Shown here: positions 54,793-62,391 of the stretch, piece after piece | Position numbering within the stretch: the first letter of the stretch is position 1 | Layout: every line of letters begins with the position of its first letter | Assembly: GCF_019331675.1 (NCBI RefSeq) | Contig: NZ_JAHBBJ010000009.1 | Location: 1 to 64,000 of the forward strand | From: Bifidobacterium miconisargentati | Lineage (GTDB): Bacteria > Actinomycetota > Actinomycetes > Actinomycetales > Bifidobacteriaceae | Direction of reading: 5' to 3' | DNA: 64,000 nucleotides | Position numbers and translations under genes: made by a program | The notes under the pieces: generated by a model | Told to the model about the DNA's origin: nothing | Database searches by the model: none | The model's input: the letters and a program-made list of their open reading frames with translations, nothing else

Positions 54793-55347
54793 ATGAGCCA
54801 TGAACATGGTCAAGGCGATGTCGAGAGGCGTGAGACGCGGGCTGGCAATCGCGTCGAGCCCGGACACAAGGAACGACTTCCGCAAGATTCGGGAGAACAT
54901 TCTGACGGCGAACGTGCAGAGGTCGTCGGCGGAACTGGTCAAGAAGGCGATGGCAGATTCGACCAGACGGCTGATCCGCGGTCTCTGATTGCCAGCGCAT
55001 CCTACTGGGCTGGCTCCGTGCCTGCTCCGGAAGATATGGCCGCGTTCAAAAAGGTCGACGCCACATTCCCCGAACGTATCCTCCATATGACCGAGCAGAC
55101 CGTCGAAACGCAGAACAAGGCGCTTCTGTCCGCGTCCAGGCTGGAGGCCTGGTCCGTGGCGATTACTTCCGTGGGATACACCGTTCTTCCATGGGCCGCG
55201 GCGCTCGTGTTCGGATTCACCGGGCATGATATTCCCGCCGCCATCGCCGCTGTTGCTGGTCTTGCGGAAACCGGCCCGAAAATCATCAAGGCCATCAAGG
55301 GTGATAAATCTTCGGGAGACGAGCCTTCGCAGGGAGACAAGGCTTAG
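54793..55347 (+). CDS. DUF2335 membrane protein
   Basis: The region from residue about 72 of this 184-residue frame matches DUF2335: YWAGSVPAPEDMAAFKKVDATFPERILHM in parts, then two hydrophobic segments (AWSVAITSVGYTVLPWAAALVFGF, split, and IPAAIAAVAGLA) and a Lys-rich end. DUF2335 proteins are common in phages and plasmids; function unknown. The first 65 codons have low third-position G+C, while another frame over the same bases has high G+C3, so the true start may lie near 54980. Confidence 0.6.
   Translation: MSHEHGQGDVERRETRAGNRVEPGHKERLPQDSGEHSDGERAEVVGGTGQEGDGRFDQTADPRSLIASASYWAGSVPAPEDMAAFKKVDATFPERILHMTEQTVETQNKALLSASRLEAWSVAITSVGYTVLPWAAALVFGFTGHDIPAAIAAVAGLAETGPKIIKAIKGDKSSGDEPSQGDKA
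54800..54988 (+). CDS. 62-residue basic protein overlapping the DUF2335 frame
   Basis: This frame encodes MNMVKAMSRGVRRGLAIA and continues to 62 residues rich in Arg and Lys. About 80% of its third codon positions are G or C, as in real genes of this genome, against about half in the DUF2335 frame over the same bases. It ends where the DUF2335 domain begins. It may be the real gene here, or the product of an ancestral frameshift. Function unknown. Confidence 0.5.
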   Translation: MNMVKAMSRGVRRGLAIASSPDTRNDFRKIRENILTANVQRSSAELVKKAMADSTRRLIRGL

Positions 55348-55475
55348 CATTTTCGGGTGTGCTTCGCCCGGCCCGTCGGCTAGGATGGGTGGGTGAAGCA
55401 TCCTCCTTTCTTATTTCCTTGTTGGATTCTTCAACCGCCGGAACCGGAGTGTTGGTAGCACTCCCCCGGCTAGTG

Positions 55476-55512
55476 CCCCGTTCGGCGTTGGTGCGCCGGC
55501 GGGGCCTTTTTC
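55476..55512 (+). terminator. rho-independent terminator
   Basis: GCCCCG (55476-55481) and CGGGGC (55501-55506) form a stem, with an inner GGCG/CGCC pairing, followed by CTTTTTC. It ends the transcript of the DUF2335 gene and meets the convergent HicB gene. Confidence 0.75.
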
Positions 55513-55518
55513 GTATTT

Positions 55519-55896
55519 TCAGGCGTCTTGGAGGGCGCTGACTCGTTGGGGGCTGACGCCGGTGACGGTGGCCACGTCGCGGACGGTGAGTCCTTCCCTG
55601 CGGAGGGTGGCGACGGTGGTGCGGGCGAGTTTTGATGCTTCGTCCTGGGCCCTGCGGGCGGCGTCACGTTTGACGAACAGTTCCTCGACCATGCGGCTCG
55701 TGGCCGCGTCGAGTTTCGGGTCGAGGGTGACGGAGCCGACCCGCACGTCGAGCATTTCGGCGGCGTCGCGCACCTGGTCGGCGACCTGGTCGAGGCGGCG
55801 GGCCTGGGTGAACAGGCCGGGGATTTCGGGCACTTCGACGGCCCACCAGCCGTCCGCGCGTTGGCAGACGGCGGTGACGTCCTTGTTTTCGCTCAT
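55519..55896 (-). CDS. hicB: HicB-type antitoxin
   Basis: A 125-residue antitoxin. The N-terminal half is the RNase H-like HicB fold (VTAVCQRADGWWAVEVPEIPGLF, in parts, QARRLDQVADQVRDAAEML) and the C-terminal end is an HTH (LTVRDVATVTGVSPQRVSAL) that would bind the operon's own promoter. It follows the toxin gene with a 4-bp overlap (ATGA), the usual hicA-hicB order. It probably stabilises the prophage or defends it against other phages. Confidence 0.85.
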   Translation of the reverse strand: MSENKDVTAVCQRADGWWAVEVPEIPGLFTQARRLDQVADQVRDAAEMLDVRVGSVTLDPKLDAATSRMVEELFVKRDAARRAQDEASKLARTTVATLRREGLTVRDVATVTGVSPQRVSALQDA

Positions 55897-56087
55897 TTCA
55901 TGTTCCTTTCGATGTATTTCAGGATGCCTTTGGCGGTGAGTTCGTTGATCTCGCCGTGGCGTGGGACGGTGGTCTGGGCGTTGCCGACGGTGACTTTGCT
56001 GTGGTTGCCGCCTTCGTCCCAGATGTCCGTCAGCCCGTTGTCCTTGGCGAGCCGGTGGATTCGTTTTTCGAGGTCTTTTCTCTTCAT
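55893..56087 (-). CDS. hicA: HicA-type toxin (mRNA interferase)
   Basis: A 64-residue protein of the HicA family. The double-stranded-RNA-binding-like fold has GGNHSKVTV with the expected active-site His29 and VPRHGEINELTAKGILKYI. HicA cleaves mRNA without the ribosome. It is the first gene of the pair. The weak leader before it has an AT-rich patch that may hold the HicB-controlled promoter. Confidence 0.85.
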   Translation of the reverse strand: MKRKDLEKRIHRLAKDNGLTDIWDEGGNHSKVTVGNAQTTVPRHGEINELTAKGILKYIERNMK

Positions 56088-56133
56088 AGTTATAGTCTAT
56101 ACCTATTTACTAATTCAAGTCAAGGGGTATTTA

Positions 56134-56535
56134 CTAACGTGAGTCGTGGAGCCATTCCCGGTAGTCGTCGATGATCTCGGGAGTGACGTTCAGCTCGTCG
56201 GCCATGAGCCACTTGTCACCCTCGTACATGCGTTCCGCCAGGGCGTATTCGGCCGGGTTGATGAGCTCGCGGGCGGCGGTCATCCTGCATCGGTGTTCGC
56301 GCGTGTGGTCGTCGTCGCCGTACATGCGGTGGACGAGCTCATGGACGAGCGTGCAACGTTTGCGCGTGTAGGTCATGCGACGGTCGATGAGGATGGTGTC
56401 GTCGTCACGGTCGTACATGCCGTTCGTGTCGTCGTCGAACAGGCTGCTGGCGACGGTCAGGCCGGGCGCGACCCTGTACAGGAGCATGCGCATGGGACCG
56501 TAGTTCGCATGCGCGTCGACGGGGATGGCGGTCAT
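56134..56535 (-). CDS. ImmA/IrrE-family metallopeptidase
   Basis: A 133-residue Zn peptidase. The motif HELVH (H65, E66, H69) lies in KRCTLVHELVHRM, followed by the usual C-terminal helices. ImmA-type proteins cut the repressor of their mobile element, allowing induction; the repressor gene lies 280 bp upstream on the same strand. No strong ribosome site precedes the ATG. Confidence 0.85.
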   Translation of the reverse strand: MTAIPVDAHANYGPMRMLLYRVAPGLTVASSLFDDDTNGMYDRDDDTILIDRRMTYTRKRCTLVHELVHRMYGDDDHTREHRCRMTAARELINPAEYALAERMYEGDKWLMADELNVTPEIIDDYREWLHDSR

Positions 56536-56673
56536 TTCGGGTCACTCCCAGTGCAGCGGGGACCTCCGAAAATGAGAGAACCTCCCGGGTTGCGCACTGT
56601 GAGTAGGCGTGGGAGGCTTCTGTTGTCGTTCATGGTAGCATCCATTTCTGTTTTGTGCGTGTTGTCAAACGCC

Positions 56674-56754
56674 GACCATTTTCCCGAGGCCGGGAAAATG
56701 GTCTGAAGGCAGTGTTTCCAATGGTTTTGAACTTGTAAGAAATGCTTGCAAGTT
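56674..56754. other. two hairpins between the repressor and ImmA genes
   Basis: GACCATTTTCCCG (56674-56686) has a perfect 13-bp partner (56691-56703) across a 4-nt loop. A second stem AACTTGTAAG/CTTGCAAGTT (56730-56739, 56745-56754) has one mismatch. Neither has a clear U tract. They may end the repressor transcript or bind a regulator. Confidence 0.5.
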
Positions 56755-56811
56755 GAACTGGCGAAGAATAATCGACGGTTCGGTTCGAGTCATTCGGAAA
56801 TTCCGGACGGC

Positions 56812-57270
56812 TTATGCGATGTCTGGGTCTGGGTCGTATTTGTGGCTGTCGTGGTAGGCGGCGTAACCCTTGCCGCTGCGGTATTTCCTCATCGCACGCT
56901 CCTTCGCGGCCTGTTCACGCGCCGCGGTCTCCTCCAAGGACTCGCCGTCCGCACCCGTATAGTCGGCGGCTTGGATGGTTGGGGTTTCGGTTGGTTGGGT
57001 AGCTTGCTGTTGGATGCGTTCGGCTTCGGCGATGATGCGGCGGAGGGTTTGGACGGGATCCGCATTGCAGGCTTCGCAGATCGCCAGGAACTCAGACAAA
57101 CGAACCGGAGCCTTCGCTCCATTATGGATATCACCCACACGGACATGGCTGATAACGCCTCCCATGCGATCGGCCATCGCTCTTAACGAAAGCCCCGATC
57201 GATCGATGATCTGGGCTAGTTCATTTTTCGCCGCATGATCGATTGCGGTCCATTCAACTCTAGAAGCCAT
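56812..57270 (-). CDS. HTH phage repressor-like protein
   Basis: A 152-residue protein. An XRE-like helix-turn-helix covers about residues 16-70 (ELAQIIDRSGLSLRAMADRM, then VRLSEFLAICEACNADP). A Gln/Pro-Thr-rich linker and a basic tail follow, with no peptidase domain. It is divergent from the rightward early genes and the intervening 111 bp carry paired operator-like sites, as for a lysogeny repressor. The nearby ImmA-type gene is the likely inactivator. Confidence 0.8.
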   Translation of the reverse strand: MASRVEWTAIDHAAKNELAQIIDRSGLSLRAMADRMGGVISHVRVGDIHNGAKAPVRLSEFLAICEACNADPVQTLRRIIAEAERIQQQATQPTETPTIQAADYTGADGESLEETAAREQAAKERAMRKYRSGKGYAAYHDSHKYDPDPDIA

Positions 57271-57285
57271 GACTAAAGGCTACAT

Positions 57286-57337
57286 GTAAGCATGTGAAGA
57301 CACGCAGACACTTGACTTTATGTAAGCGTGTGCTTAC
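57286..57337. promoter_or_regulatory. phage operator sites and early promoter
   Basis: GTAAGC-GTGT-GCTTAC (57322-57337) is a perfect palindrome just after a -35-like TTGACT (57312-57317). A diverged copy starts at 57286 (GTAAGCATGTGAAG), on the repressor side. Binding at both would close the early promoter and the repressor's own promoter. Confidence 0.7.
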
Positions 57338-57381
57338 GTTAATGGTGTTGTCAGCAAGAGCTTACGGAAAGGATCGAGGAA

Positions 57382-57600
57382 ATGAAGAACGAGGACTGGA
57401 ACCACCTGGCCGAGACCGAGACCAAGGCCACGGTCACCCGCGAGGGATGGAACAAGACGCTGACCTTCGAATGGGAGAACGGCCGGACCCTGACCATCCA
57501 CCGGACACCGGAAGGCCTGGCCAGCTTCGAGACCCACGGTGACGGCACGTTCTACCTCACGTCCGCGGCGGCGGACGAGATCCGCCGATTCCTGTTCTAA
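57382..57600 (+). CDS. hypothetical phage protein (72 aa)
   Basis: The first gene of the rightward early operon, AAAGGA upstream. The sequence (WNKTLTFEWENGRTLTIHRTP) looks like a small beta-sheet protein. No family recognised. Confidence 0.65.
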   Translation: MKNEDWNHLAETETKATVTREGWNKTLTFEWENGRTLTIHRTPEGLASFETHGDGTFYLTSAAADEIRRFLF

Positions 57601-57649
57601 CCCCCGGCCGGGGATCCCGGCCTCCACCTTTCGGAAGGAGAAACCCCTG

Positions 57650-57901
57650 ATGCTCACCCAAGCCCAGCGTGCGGCCGCCAAGGCCGTCGAGAACACGAAG
57701 AAACGCATGCTCCTGACCAAGACCCCACGGGTCAGGATCGCCGAGGAAAGCGGCGTAAACCGTCAGACCGTCGCCAAATACATCGAACACTCGAACGACA
57801 TGACCATCAGCATGTTCGTCGCCGCCCAGCAGCTCACCGGCGGGGATCCCGTCAAGGAGCTCGCCGACGCACTGCAGGCCACGGAAAAGGACCCCGCATG
57901 A
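57650..57901 (+). CDS. small HTH phage protein (83 aa)
   Basis: GGAAGGAG precedes the ATG. The middle (VRIAEESGVNRQTVAKYIE) is a helix-turn-helix; the C-terminal AAQQLTGGDPVKELADAL resembles the tail of XRE-type regulators. It may be a Cro-like early regulator. The longer open frame from 57539 runs inside the previous gene and is not used. It overlaps the next gene by 4 bp. Confidence 0.7.
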   Translation: MLTQAQRAAAKAVENTKKRMLLTKTPRVRIAEESGVNRQTVAKYIEHSNDMTISMFVAAQQLTGGDPVKELADALQATEKDPA

Positions 57902-58188
57902 ACAGGCCGGAACCACCCACGCTCCAGTTGGAGCACTCCCCCGGGTTCACGTTGCGCGAATACCGGGATCCCGGAAACGAATGCTCGCTGGTCGTGTTCG
58001 AAACCGAACTCGACGAGTTCGGCCTGAGTTTCGCCATCGACCTGTTCGAGGACGGACAGACCAGCAACGTGATCGAAACCAATGGCCCCATCGGCGAGGA
58101 CCTGACCGCGGAACAACTCAACACGTTCGGCGACCGATGCGACCTGCTGCAGGAATGGTTCGACGACTGCGCCACCGCCCAGGCATGA
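57898..58188 (+). CDS. hypothetical phage protein (96 aa)
   Basis: An acidic 96-residue protein (FETELDEFGLSFAIDLFEDG). Its ATG overlaps the previous stop (ATGA). No recognised domain. A GCCGCCG/CGGCGGC hairpin (58245-58265) follows in the gap before the next gene. Confidence 0.65.
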   Translation: MNRPEPPTLQLEHSPGFTLREYRDPGNECSLVVFETELDEFGLSFAIDLFEDGQTSNVIETNGPIGEDLTAEQLNTFGDRCDLLQEWFDDCATAQA

Positions 58189-58292
58189 GCCGACCGACAC
58201 CGGCGGGAGCTCACGCGGCTCCTGACCGGCCAGACAAAAGAAATGCCGCCGATTGCAGCGGCGGCGACAACCACATGAAAGGAATGATCCAA

Positions 58293-58586
58293 ATGGTCAA
58301 ATCCAGTATACAGGGGTTCCTCCTCGGCCCGGACGACCGGTACCTCACATGCAAGGAGGCCATGGAGGTGACCGGCAAAAGCTACCAGTCGCTGGCCCAC
58401 ATGCGCCACTACGGGGGCGGCCCCGAATTCATAAAACTCCCGCCCGTCAGAGGCAAGACCCAAGGCAAGCTGCGCGACACGCTGCCCGTCCGCTACTCGC
58501 TCAAACGCTGCCAGCGATGGATGGAATCCCGCGGCACCCAAACCAGCACCAGACTGCCCGAACCAGCGAAAGGAACCAGATCATGA
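58293..58586 (+). CDS. AlpA/excisionase-type DNA-binding protein
   Basis: A 97-residue protein. A MerR/AlpA-like winged helix reads YLTCKEAMEVTGKSYQSLAHMRHYGGGPEF (in parts), with the RYSLKRCQRWMESR ending typical of excisionase-like proteins. AAAGGA sits 9 nt before the ATG at 58293, which is preferred to upstream ATGs at 58275 and 58284. It may aid excision with the integrase or regulate the early genes. Confidence 0.7.
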   Translation: MVKSSIQGFLLGPDDRYLTCKEAMEVTGKSYQSLAHMRHYGGGPEFIKLPPVRGKTQGKLRDTLPVRYSLKRCQRWMESRGTQTSTRLPEPAKGTRS

Positions 58587-58807
58587 AATCAGACAGCACG
58601 ATCCTCGACGACGTCGACATTCCCGGCGTGAAAACCCAATACTACCGGGACAAGCTGGCCGACGCATTCCAGGTCATACACCAGCTCGCATCCGCCGCGT
58701 TCATGAACGGCGACCACAGGATATACGAGCTCGCCAACCAGGCGGAACTGAAGATCCACGTGCTCGACATGGCCGTCGACCAACTCGACAAGAAGGAGGA
58801 GTCATGA
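58583..58807 (+). CDS. hypothetical phage protein (74 aa)
   Basis: An acidic, helical 74-residue protein (DKLADAFQVIHQLASAAFMNG) with AAAGGA upstream and an ATGA overlap with the gene before and after. No family recognised. Confidence 0.65.
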   Translation: MKSDSTILDDVDIPGVKTQYYRDKLADAFQVIHQLASAAFMNGDHRIYELANQAELKIHVLDMAVDQLDKKEES

Positions 58808-59079
58808 GCATCGACGCATTGCACAAGAACCGGAACAAACGCCGTCGCCGTTGGCCGAGACCACGGTTGACGGACGCCCGCAGGGCGATGCTCCTGCTCT
58901 CATTGGCGTTCACGGAGGGTTGGCTGTGCTGCTACACGGTCACCCACAGCAGGCTCCCCCAGCCGTTGGGCACGGGCACCCCGCAGTGGATGATCACCGG
59001 CAGCCTGCTCACGGCCATCATCCTGCCGTTCATATTCCTGCTAATCATCGCAAGGTACGAGCATGACGGCGACCGGTGA
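58804..59079 (+). CDS. small phage membrane protein (91 aa)
   Basis: A basic N-terminus (KNRNKRRRRWPRPR) is followed by two hydrophobic segments (about 29-46 and 62-83). It starts with an ATGA overlap. Function unknown; the next gene overlaps its last 17 bases. Confidence 0.65.
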   Translation: MSIDALHKNRNKRRRRWPRPRLTDARRAMLLLSLAFTEGWLCCYTVTHSRLPQPLGTGTPQWMITGSLLTAIILPFIFLLIIARYEHDGDR

Positions 59080-59524
59080 CGGGTTCACGCTCCTGCTGCC
59101 GGGCGATCCGACACCAAAGGGCAGGCCGCGCGTCTACCGGGGGCATGCGGTCACGCCGCAACGCACCGCCCAGGCGGAAAACCGGCTGCGCATGGAATTC
59201 CGCCGCAAATACCCGCGGGCGGAACCCTACCGGTGCCCGGTCAGGTTGGACGCGGAGTTCTGGATGAGCCACCGTGGCCGTCCCGACCTGGACAACCTGC
59301 TGAAGCTCGTGTTGGACGGGTTGAACGGCGTCGCCTACCTGGACGACCAGCAGGTCGCGGAGACGCATGCGTTCAAACGGGTGCCCGACCCATGGGCGTA
59401 CGGGGCGCGCGGACGCTACCGGCGGCGCAAGGCCGGCGACCCGTACACATCCTGCGGCCACGAATACGAGCCACACCTGTACATCCGCGTCCAACCGTTG
59501 CCGGAATGGACGCCACTCACATGA
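59063..59524 (+). CDS. rusA: RusA-type Holliday junction resolvase
   Basis: A 153-residue endonuclease that cuts four-way junctions. The RusA core is GRPDLDNLLKLVLDGLNGVAYLDD with acidic residues D75, D77, D85 and D94/D95. The substrate-binding lead GDPTPKGRPRV is also typical. A Tyr/Arg-rich tail is extra. It would act in phage recombination with the RecB-like nuclease encoded nearby. Confidence 0.92.
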   Translation: MTATGDGFTLLLPGDPTPKGRPRVYRGHAVTPQRTAQAENRLRMEFRRKYPRAEPYRCPVRLDAEFWMSHRGRPDLDNLLKLVLDGLNGVAYLDDQQVAETHAFKRVPDPWAYGARGRYRRRKAGDPYTSCGHEYEPHLYIRVQPLPEWTPLT

Positions 59525-59589
59525 CCATCATCGCGATCATCCTGCTGGCATTCACCGTGCTGGTCGGATGGATAGGAGGCAGACATTGA
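59521..59589 (+). CDS. 22-residue hydrophobic peptide
   Basis: The frame encodes a single membrane segment, MTIIAIILLAFTVLVGWIGG plus two residues. It overlaps rusA by 4 bp and the next gene by 4 bp, so it sits in the coupled chain. AGGAGG within it serves the next gene. It may be a real micropeptide or a spacer for coupling. Confidence 0.5.
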   Translation: MTIIAIILLAFTVLVGWIGGRH

Positions 59590-59756
59590 GCCGCCAGTAC
59601 ATGCCGCGCTGCCGCACCTGCGGCCCATTGGGACCGGCCGGAAACCTCGAACAGGCAGTCCGACAATGCGACGCGCATCATCTCAGACTTCCCACGCACC
59701 GGACCTTCTGGATGCCCGTCAAAACAACCGAACCGAACGAAAGGACAACATCATGA
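59586..59756 (+). CDS. small Cys-rich phage protein (56 aa)
   Basis: A TTG start with AGGAGG 6 nt upstream. The protein begins SRQYMPRCRTCGPLGPAGN with a CxxC, and later has QCDAHH, together a possible zinc site. It overlaps the neighbours by 4 bp on both sides. Too short for the usual ORF cut-off; an ATG at 59601 is an alternative start. Confidence 0.6.
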   Translation: MSRQYMPRCRTCGPLGPAGNLEQAVRQCDAHHLRLPTHRTFWMPVKTTEPNERTTS

Positions 59757-60145
59757 ACACCGCTCCCATACCCGCCTGCACGCTCGTCGACGGGGAGCCG
59801 GACGACGGACTGCGCAGGCAGCGCCTGCTGAACGCGCAGGCCAAACGGATCAGCATCCTGCAGGAGGAGATCGCCACCCGTCAGGAGGAGGTCGAACGGT
59901 TGAAGGCGCAGATCCTCGACTCGCATGCGCCCGGCACCTACCAGGCCGGCGGACTGAAGGTCCAGGTCAAACCAGGCAGCCGTCGAGTGGACGCGGCCCG
60001 GTTCATGAAGACGTATCCGGCCGACAAATATCCGAACGCTTACCAGTTGAAACCGAAACCGTTGTCCCAGTTGGAACGGTTGCTGACCGCGGACGCGGTG
60101 GCCGCGTACGCGGTTTCGGCGAAGCCGACGGTGGTGGTCTCATGA
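59753..60145 (+). CDS. phage protein with coiled coil (130 aa)
   Basis: Residues 20-60 form a coiled coil (RRQRLLNAQAKRISILQEEI and on). The second half (LKVQVKPGSRRVDAARFMKT) looks like a small globular domain. AAAGGA precedes the ATG. Proteins of this layout occur upstream of recombination nucleases in actinophages, but no named family is certain. Confidence 0.65.
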   Translation: MNTAPIPACTLVDGEPDDGLRRQRLLNAQAKRISILQEEIATRQEEVERLKAQILDSHAPGTYQAGGLKVQVKPGSRRVDAARFMKTYPADKYPNAYQLKPKPLSQLERLLTADAVAAYAVSAKPTVVVS

Positions 60146-60372
60146 GCATGCTCATCGGCGTGAACGTGACCCGCAAGGCGGTGATCACGGAGAAGGTATG
60201 CATCGACTGGCCGGAAGACCGGTTCGGGAAGCCGACCGACGAGAACGTGCTCAAGGCGTTACGAGCCGGTTGGGTCAGCGAGGTCGACAGTCTCGACCTC
60301 GACGTGGAGGAAATCCTGTCGAACGAATCCGTGGACGTGTTCGACACGGGCGACGATGAGGAAGAAAGGTGA
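60142..60372 (+). CDS. hypothetical phage protein (76 aa)
   Basis: An acidic 76-residue protein (VNVTRKAVITEKVCIDWPED) ending in DTGDDEEER. It overlaps the previous gene by 4 bp. No recognised family. Confidence 0.65.
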   Translation: MSMLIGVNVTRKAVITEKVCIDWPEDRFGKPTDENVLKALRAGWVSEVDSLDLDVEEILSNESVDVFDTGDDEEER

Positions 60373-60376
60373 TGAG

Positions 60377-60604
60377 ATGCTCGCCAGCATAAACATCGCG
60401 GACATCATCGGCCGCACCATCGTCGACTACGACCTGAAGGACGAGGACGGCGTCTCACCCACGGACGACCTGTACATGATCCGCTCCAGCCAGTTGGACG
60501 ACCTGTGCACGCGCGCCGCCCTACGCATCCTGCACGCCGAACAACGCCTGCGTCGACGGGTGGAACAGGAAGCCGAAGAGGAGGACGAGTCAGATGGATG
60601 TTGA
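60377..60604 (+). CDS. hypothetical phage protein (75 aa)
   Basis: An acidic, helical 75-residue protein (SSQLDDLCTRAALRILHAEQ). AAAGGTGATGAG precedes the ATG at 60377, which is preferred to the codon at 60356 inside the previous gene. Its end overlaps the nuclease gene by 11 bp and contributes that gene's GGAGGA site. Confidence 0.65.
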   Translation: MLASINIADIIGRTIVDYDLKDEDGVSPTDDLYMIRSSQLDDLCTRAALRILHAEQRLRRRVEQEAEEEDESDGC

Positions 60605-61502
60605 CCAGATCCTCGCGGTAGCCCACGCCACCACGTTCGAACCACCGTCCACCCCGGTCGGGGAGGCGACGTTATGGCCGGAGATCCGGGGGCTCATCGA
60701 ACACGGGATCGCGAACCAGCCGCGCGAACTGCAGAAGGAGATCGGACCAAGCGAACTGGGCACGGACTGCGTGCACTGCCTGGCCGCGAAGCTCGCGGGC
60801 TGGCCCGAACGCCGCCAACCCGGATGGCTGCCGTTCATCGGAACATGCGTCCACGAACGCTTCGAGCACATGTTCGAAGCGTTGAACACGGGCGAACAAA
60901 CGGACGACAGTCTGCCGGACGGACGTTGGCGCACCGAACACCGGGTCACGGTCGGACGCCTGCAGGGATTGCACGGCGGATACGACGTGTCCGGATCCAT
61001 CGACCTGTGGGACCGGAAGACGTGCAGCACCATCGACTGGAAGATCGTCGGCAACACGACGGTCACCAGGGTCAAGGCGCACGGGCCCAGCCAGCAATAC
61101 CGGATCCAGGCGAGCCTGTACGGCATCGGTTTGGAGAACGCCGGGGAACAAGTGTTGCGCAACTGCATCTACTTCCTGCCCAGGAACAAGACCAGCCTGG
61201 GTGACGCGCTCCCATGGGAGACCGGCTTCGATTCGAAGCCGGGCCGGTGGGCGTTGGCCCGCGCCCAACTGCTCGTCAACCTCATGGACTGCATCGAACA
61301 GGCGGCTGGCGTGGACGTGCGCGACAGCTGGATCAGACAGTTGCCGGCGGCCGGCCCGGACAGGTGCTTCGCATGCAAGGGCCGCGTGTGGCCCGACATG
61401 CCGGCCCTGCCCGAATTCGACGAAAGGCCATGGCCGGACGTGCCCGGCAAGTGGCTGGACCTCATCCCATTGATCGAACCCGAATACAAGTTCGCCGAAT
61501 AA
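60594..61502 (+). CDS. PD-(D/E)XK exonuclease, RecB/Cas4-like
   Basis: A 302-residue phage nuclease. The active site is D137 in GSIDLWD, D148 and K150 in TIDWKIVG, with Q167/Q168 in SQQYRIQASLYG. Cysteines (C59, C62 in DCVHC, and a CFAC pair near residue 258) could hold an Fe-S cluster or zinc, as in Cas4/AddB-type proteins. It should resect DNA ends for phage recombination with the next gene's product and RusA. GGAGGA precedes the start. Confidence 0.82.
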   Translation: MDVDQILAVAHATTFEPPSTPVGEATLWPEIRGLIEHGIANQPRELQKEIGPSELGTDCVHCLAAKLAGWPERRQPGWLPFIGTCVHERFEHMFEALNTGEQTDDSLPDGRWRTEHRVTVGRLQGLHGGYDVSGSIDLWDRKTCSTIDWKIVGNTTVTRVKAHGPSQQYRIQASLYGIGLENAGEQVLRNCIYFLPRNKTSLGDALPWETGFDSKPGRWALARAQLLVNLMDCIEQAAGVDVRDSWIRQLPAAGPDRCFACKGRVWPDMPALPEFDERPWPDVPGKWLDLIPLIEPEYKFAE

Positions 61503-61521
61503 CGAAAGGAAACCATAGATC

Positions 61522-62391
61522 ATGTTCGGACAGCAACCACAACAGTACGGCTACCCGTCGCAGGGCTACCCTCAGCAGGCCTACCAGCCCGTCGCCCAGC
61601 CTGCCGTCCGGTTGAGCAGTTTGGACGACCTGCTCTCCGGCAACAGCGCCAAGGCGTATTTCACCGGGGACAGCCAGCCGGGCGACAGCGTGACCGGCGT
61701 CATCGAGAAGATCGAGACCACGCAGGTCAACGACTTCCAGACCAAGCAGCCCGCCTATTGGAACGACGGGCGGCCGAAGGAGCAGATCCACATCATCATC
61801 CAGACCCAGCTCAGGGATCCGAGCGTGGATGACGACGACGGCCGGCGCAGCCTGTGGGTCAAGGGTTGGGGCCTGCAGTTGAAGGCGTTCCGTGAAGCGT
61901 GCAAGCAGGCTGGCGTGAAGGCGCCGAAACCGGGCGACACGATCACGGAACGGTACATGGGGTTGGGGCAGCGGGGCAACGCGCCCCAACCGCCGAAAAT
62001 GTACGAGTTCCACATCGAACCCGCCAACAACGTGAACACGCTCATCAACGGCCCGCAGGCCCCACAGCAGCCCGTCCGACCGCAACCCCAGCAAGGTTAC
62101 GGACAGTCGGCGTACGCCCCGCAGGCGGGCTTGCAGGCCCCGAATCAGGGGTATGCGCCGACTCCCGTGGACCCGTGGAACCCGCAGGCGCGGCCGGTGC
62201 AGCTCACCCAACCCCAGGCGCCGGCGGCGGATCCGATGAAAGTCCAGCAGTTGAAGGCGTTGGGCAAGCCGCCGCAGGAGATCGCCGGCCTGCTGGGCGT
62301 GCCCGTCGAGGCGGTCACCGCGGTCACCGACCAGGCGCAACCGCAGAACCACGGAGGCAGCGAGCAGATGCCGGAGACGGGTGAGTTCTGA
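61522..62391 (+). CDS. putative phage ssDNA-binding protein
   Basis: A 289-residue protein. Residues 30-170 look like an OB-type or related DNA-binding core (AYFTGDSQPGDSVTGVIEKI, HIIIQTQLRDP, SLWVKGWGLQLKAFREA). A Gln/Pro/Tyr-rich low-complexity region (170-250, also the first 25 residues) resembles the tails of SSB proteins, and the last 50 residues include a UBA-like helical segment (KALGKPPQEIAGLLGVPVE). Placement between the nuclease and primase supports a role in recombination or replication. This is inference; no named family is certain. Confidence 0.5.
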   Translation: MFGQQPQQYGYPSQGYPQQAYQPVAQPAVRLSSLDDLLSGNSAKAYFTGDSQPGDSVTGVIEKIETTQVNDFQTKQPAYWNDGRPKEQIHIIIQTQLRDPSVDDDDGRRSLWVKGWGLQLKAFREACKQAGVKAPKPGDTITERYMGLGQRGNAPQPPKMYEFHIEPANNVNTLINGPQAPQQPVRPQPQQGYGQSAYAPQAGLQAPNQGYAPTPVDPWNPQARPVQLTQPQAPAADPMKVQQLKALGKPPQEIAGLLGVPVEAVTAVTDQAQPQNHGGSEQMPETGEF

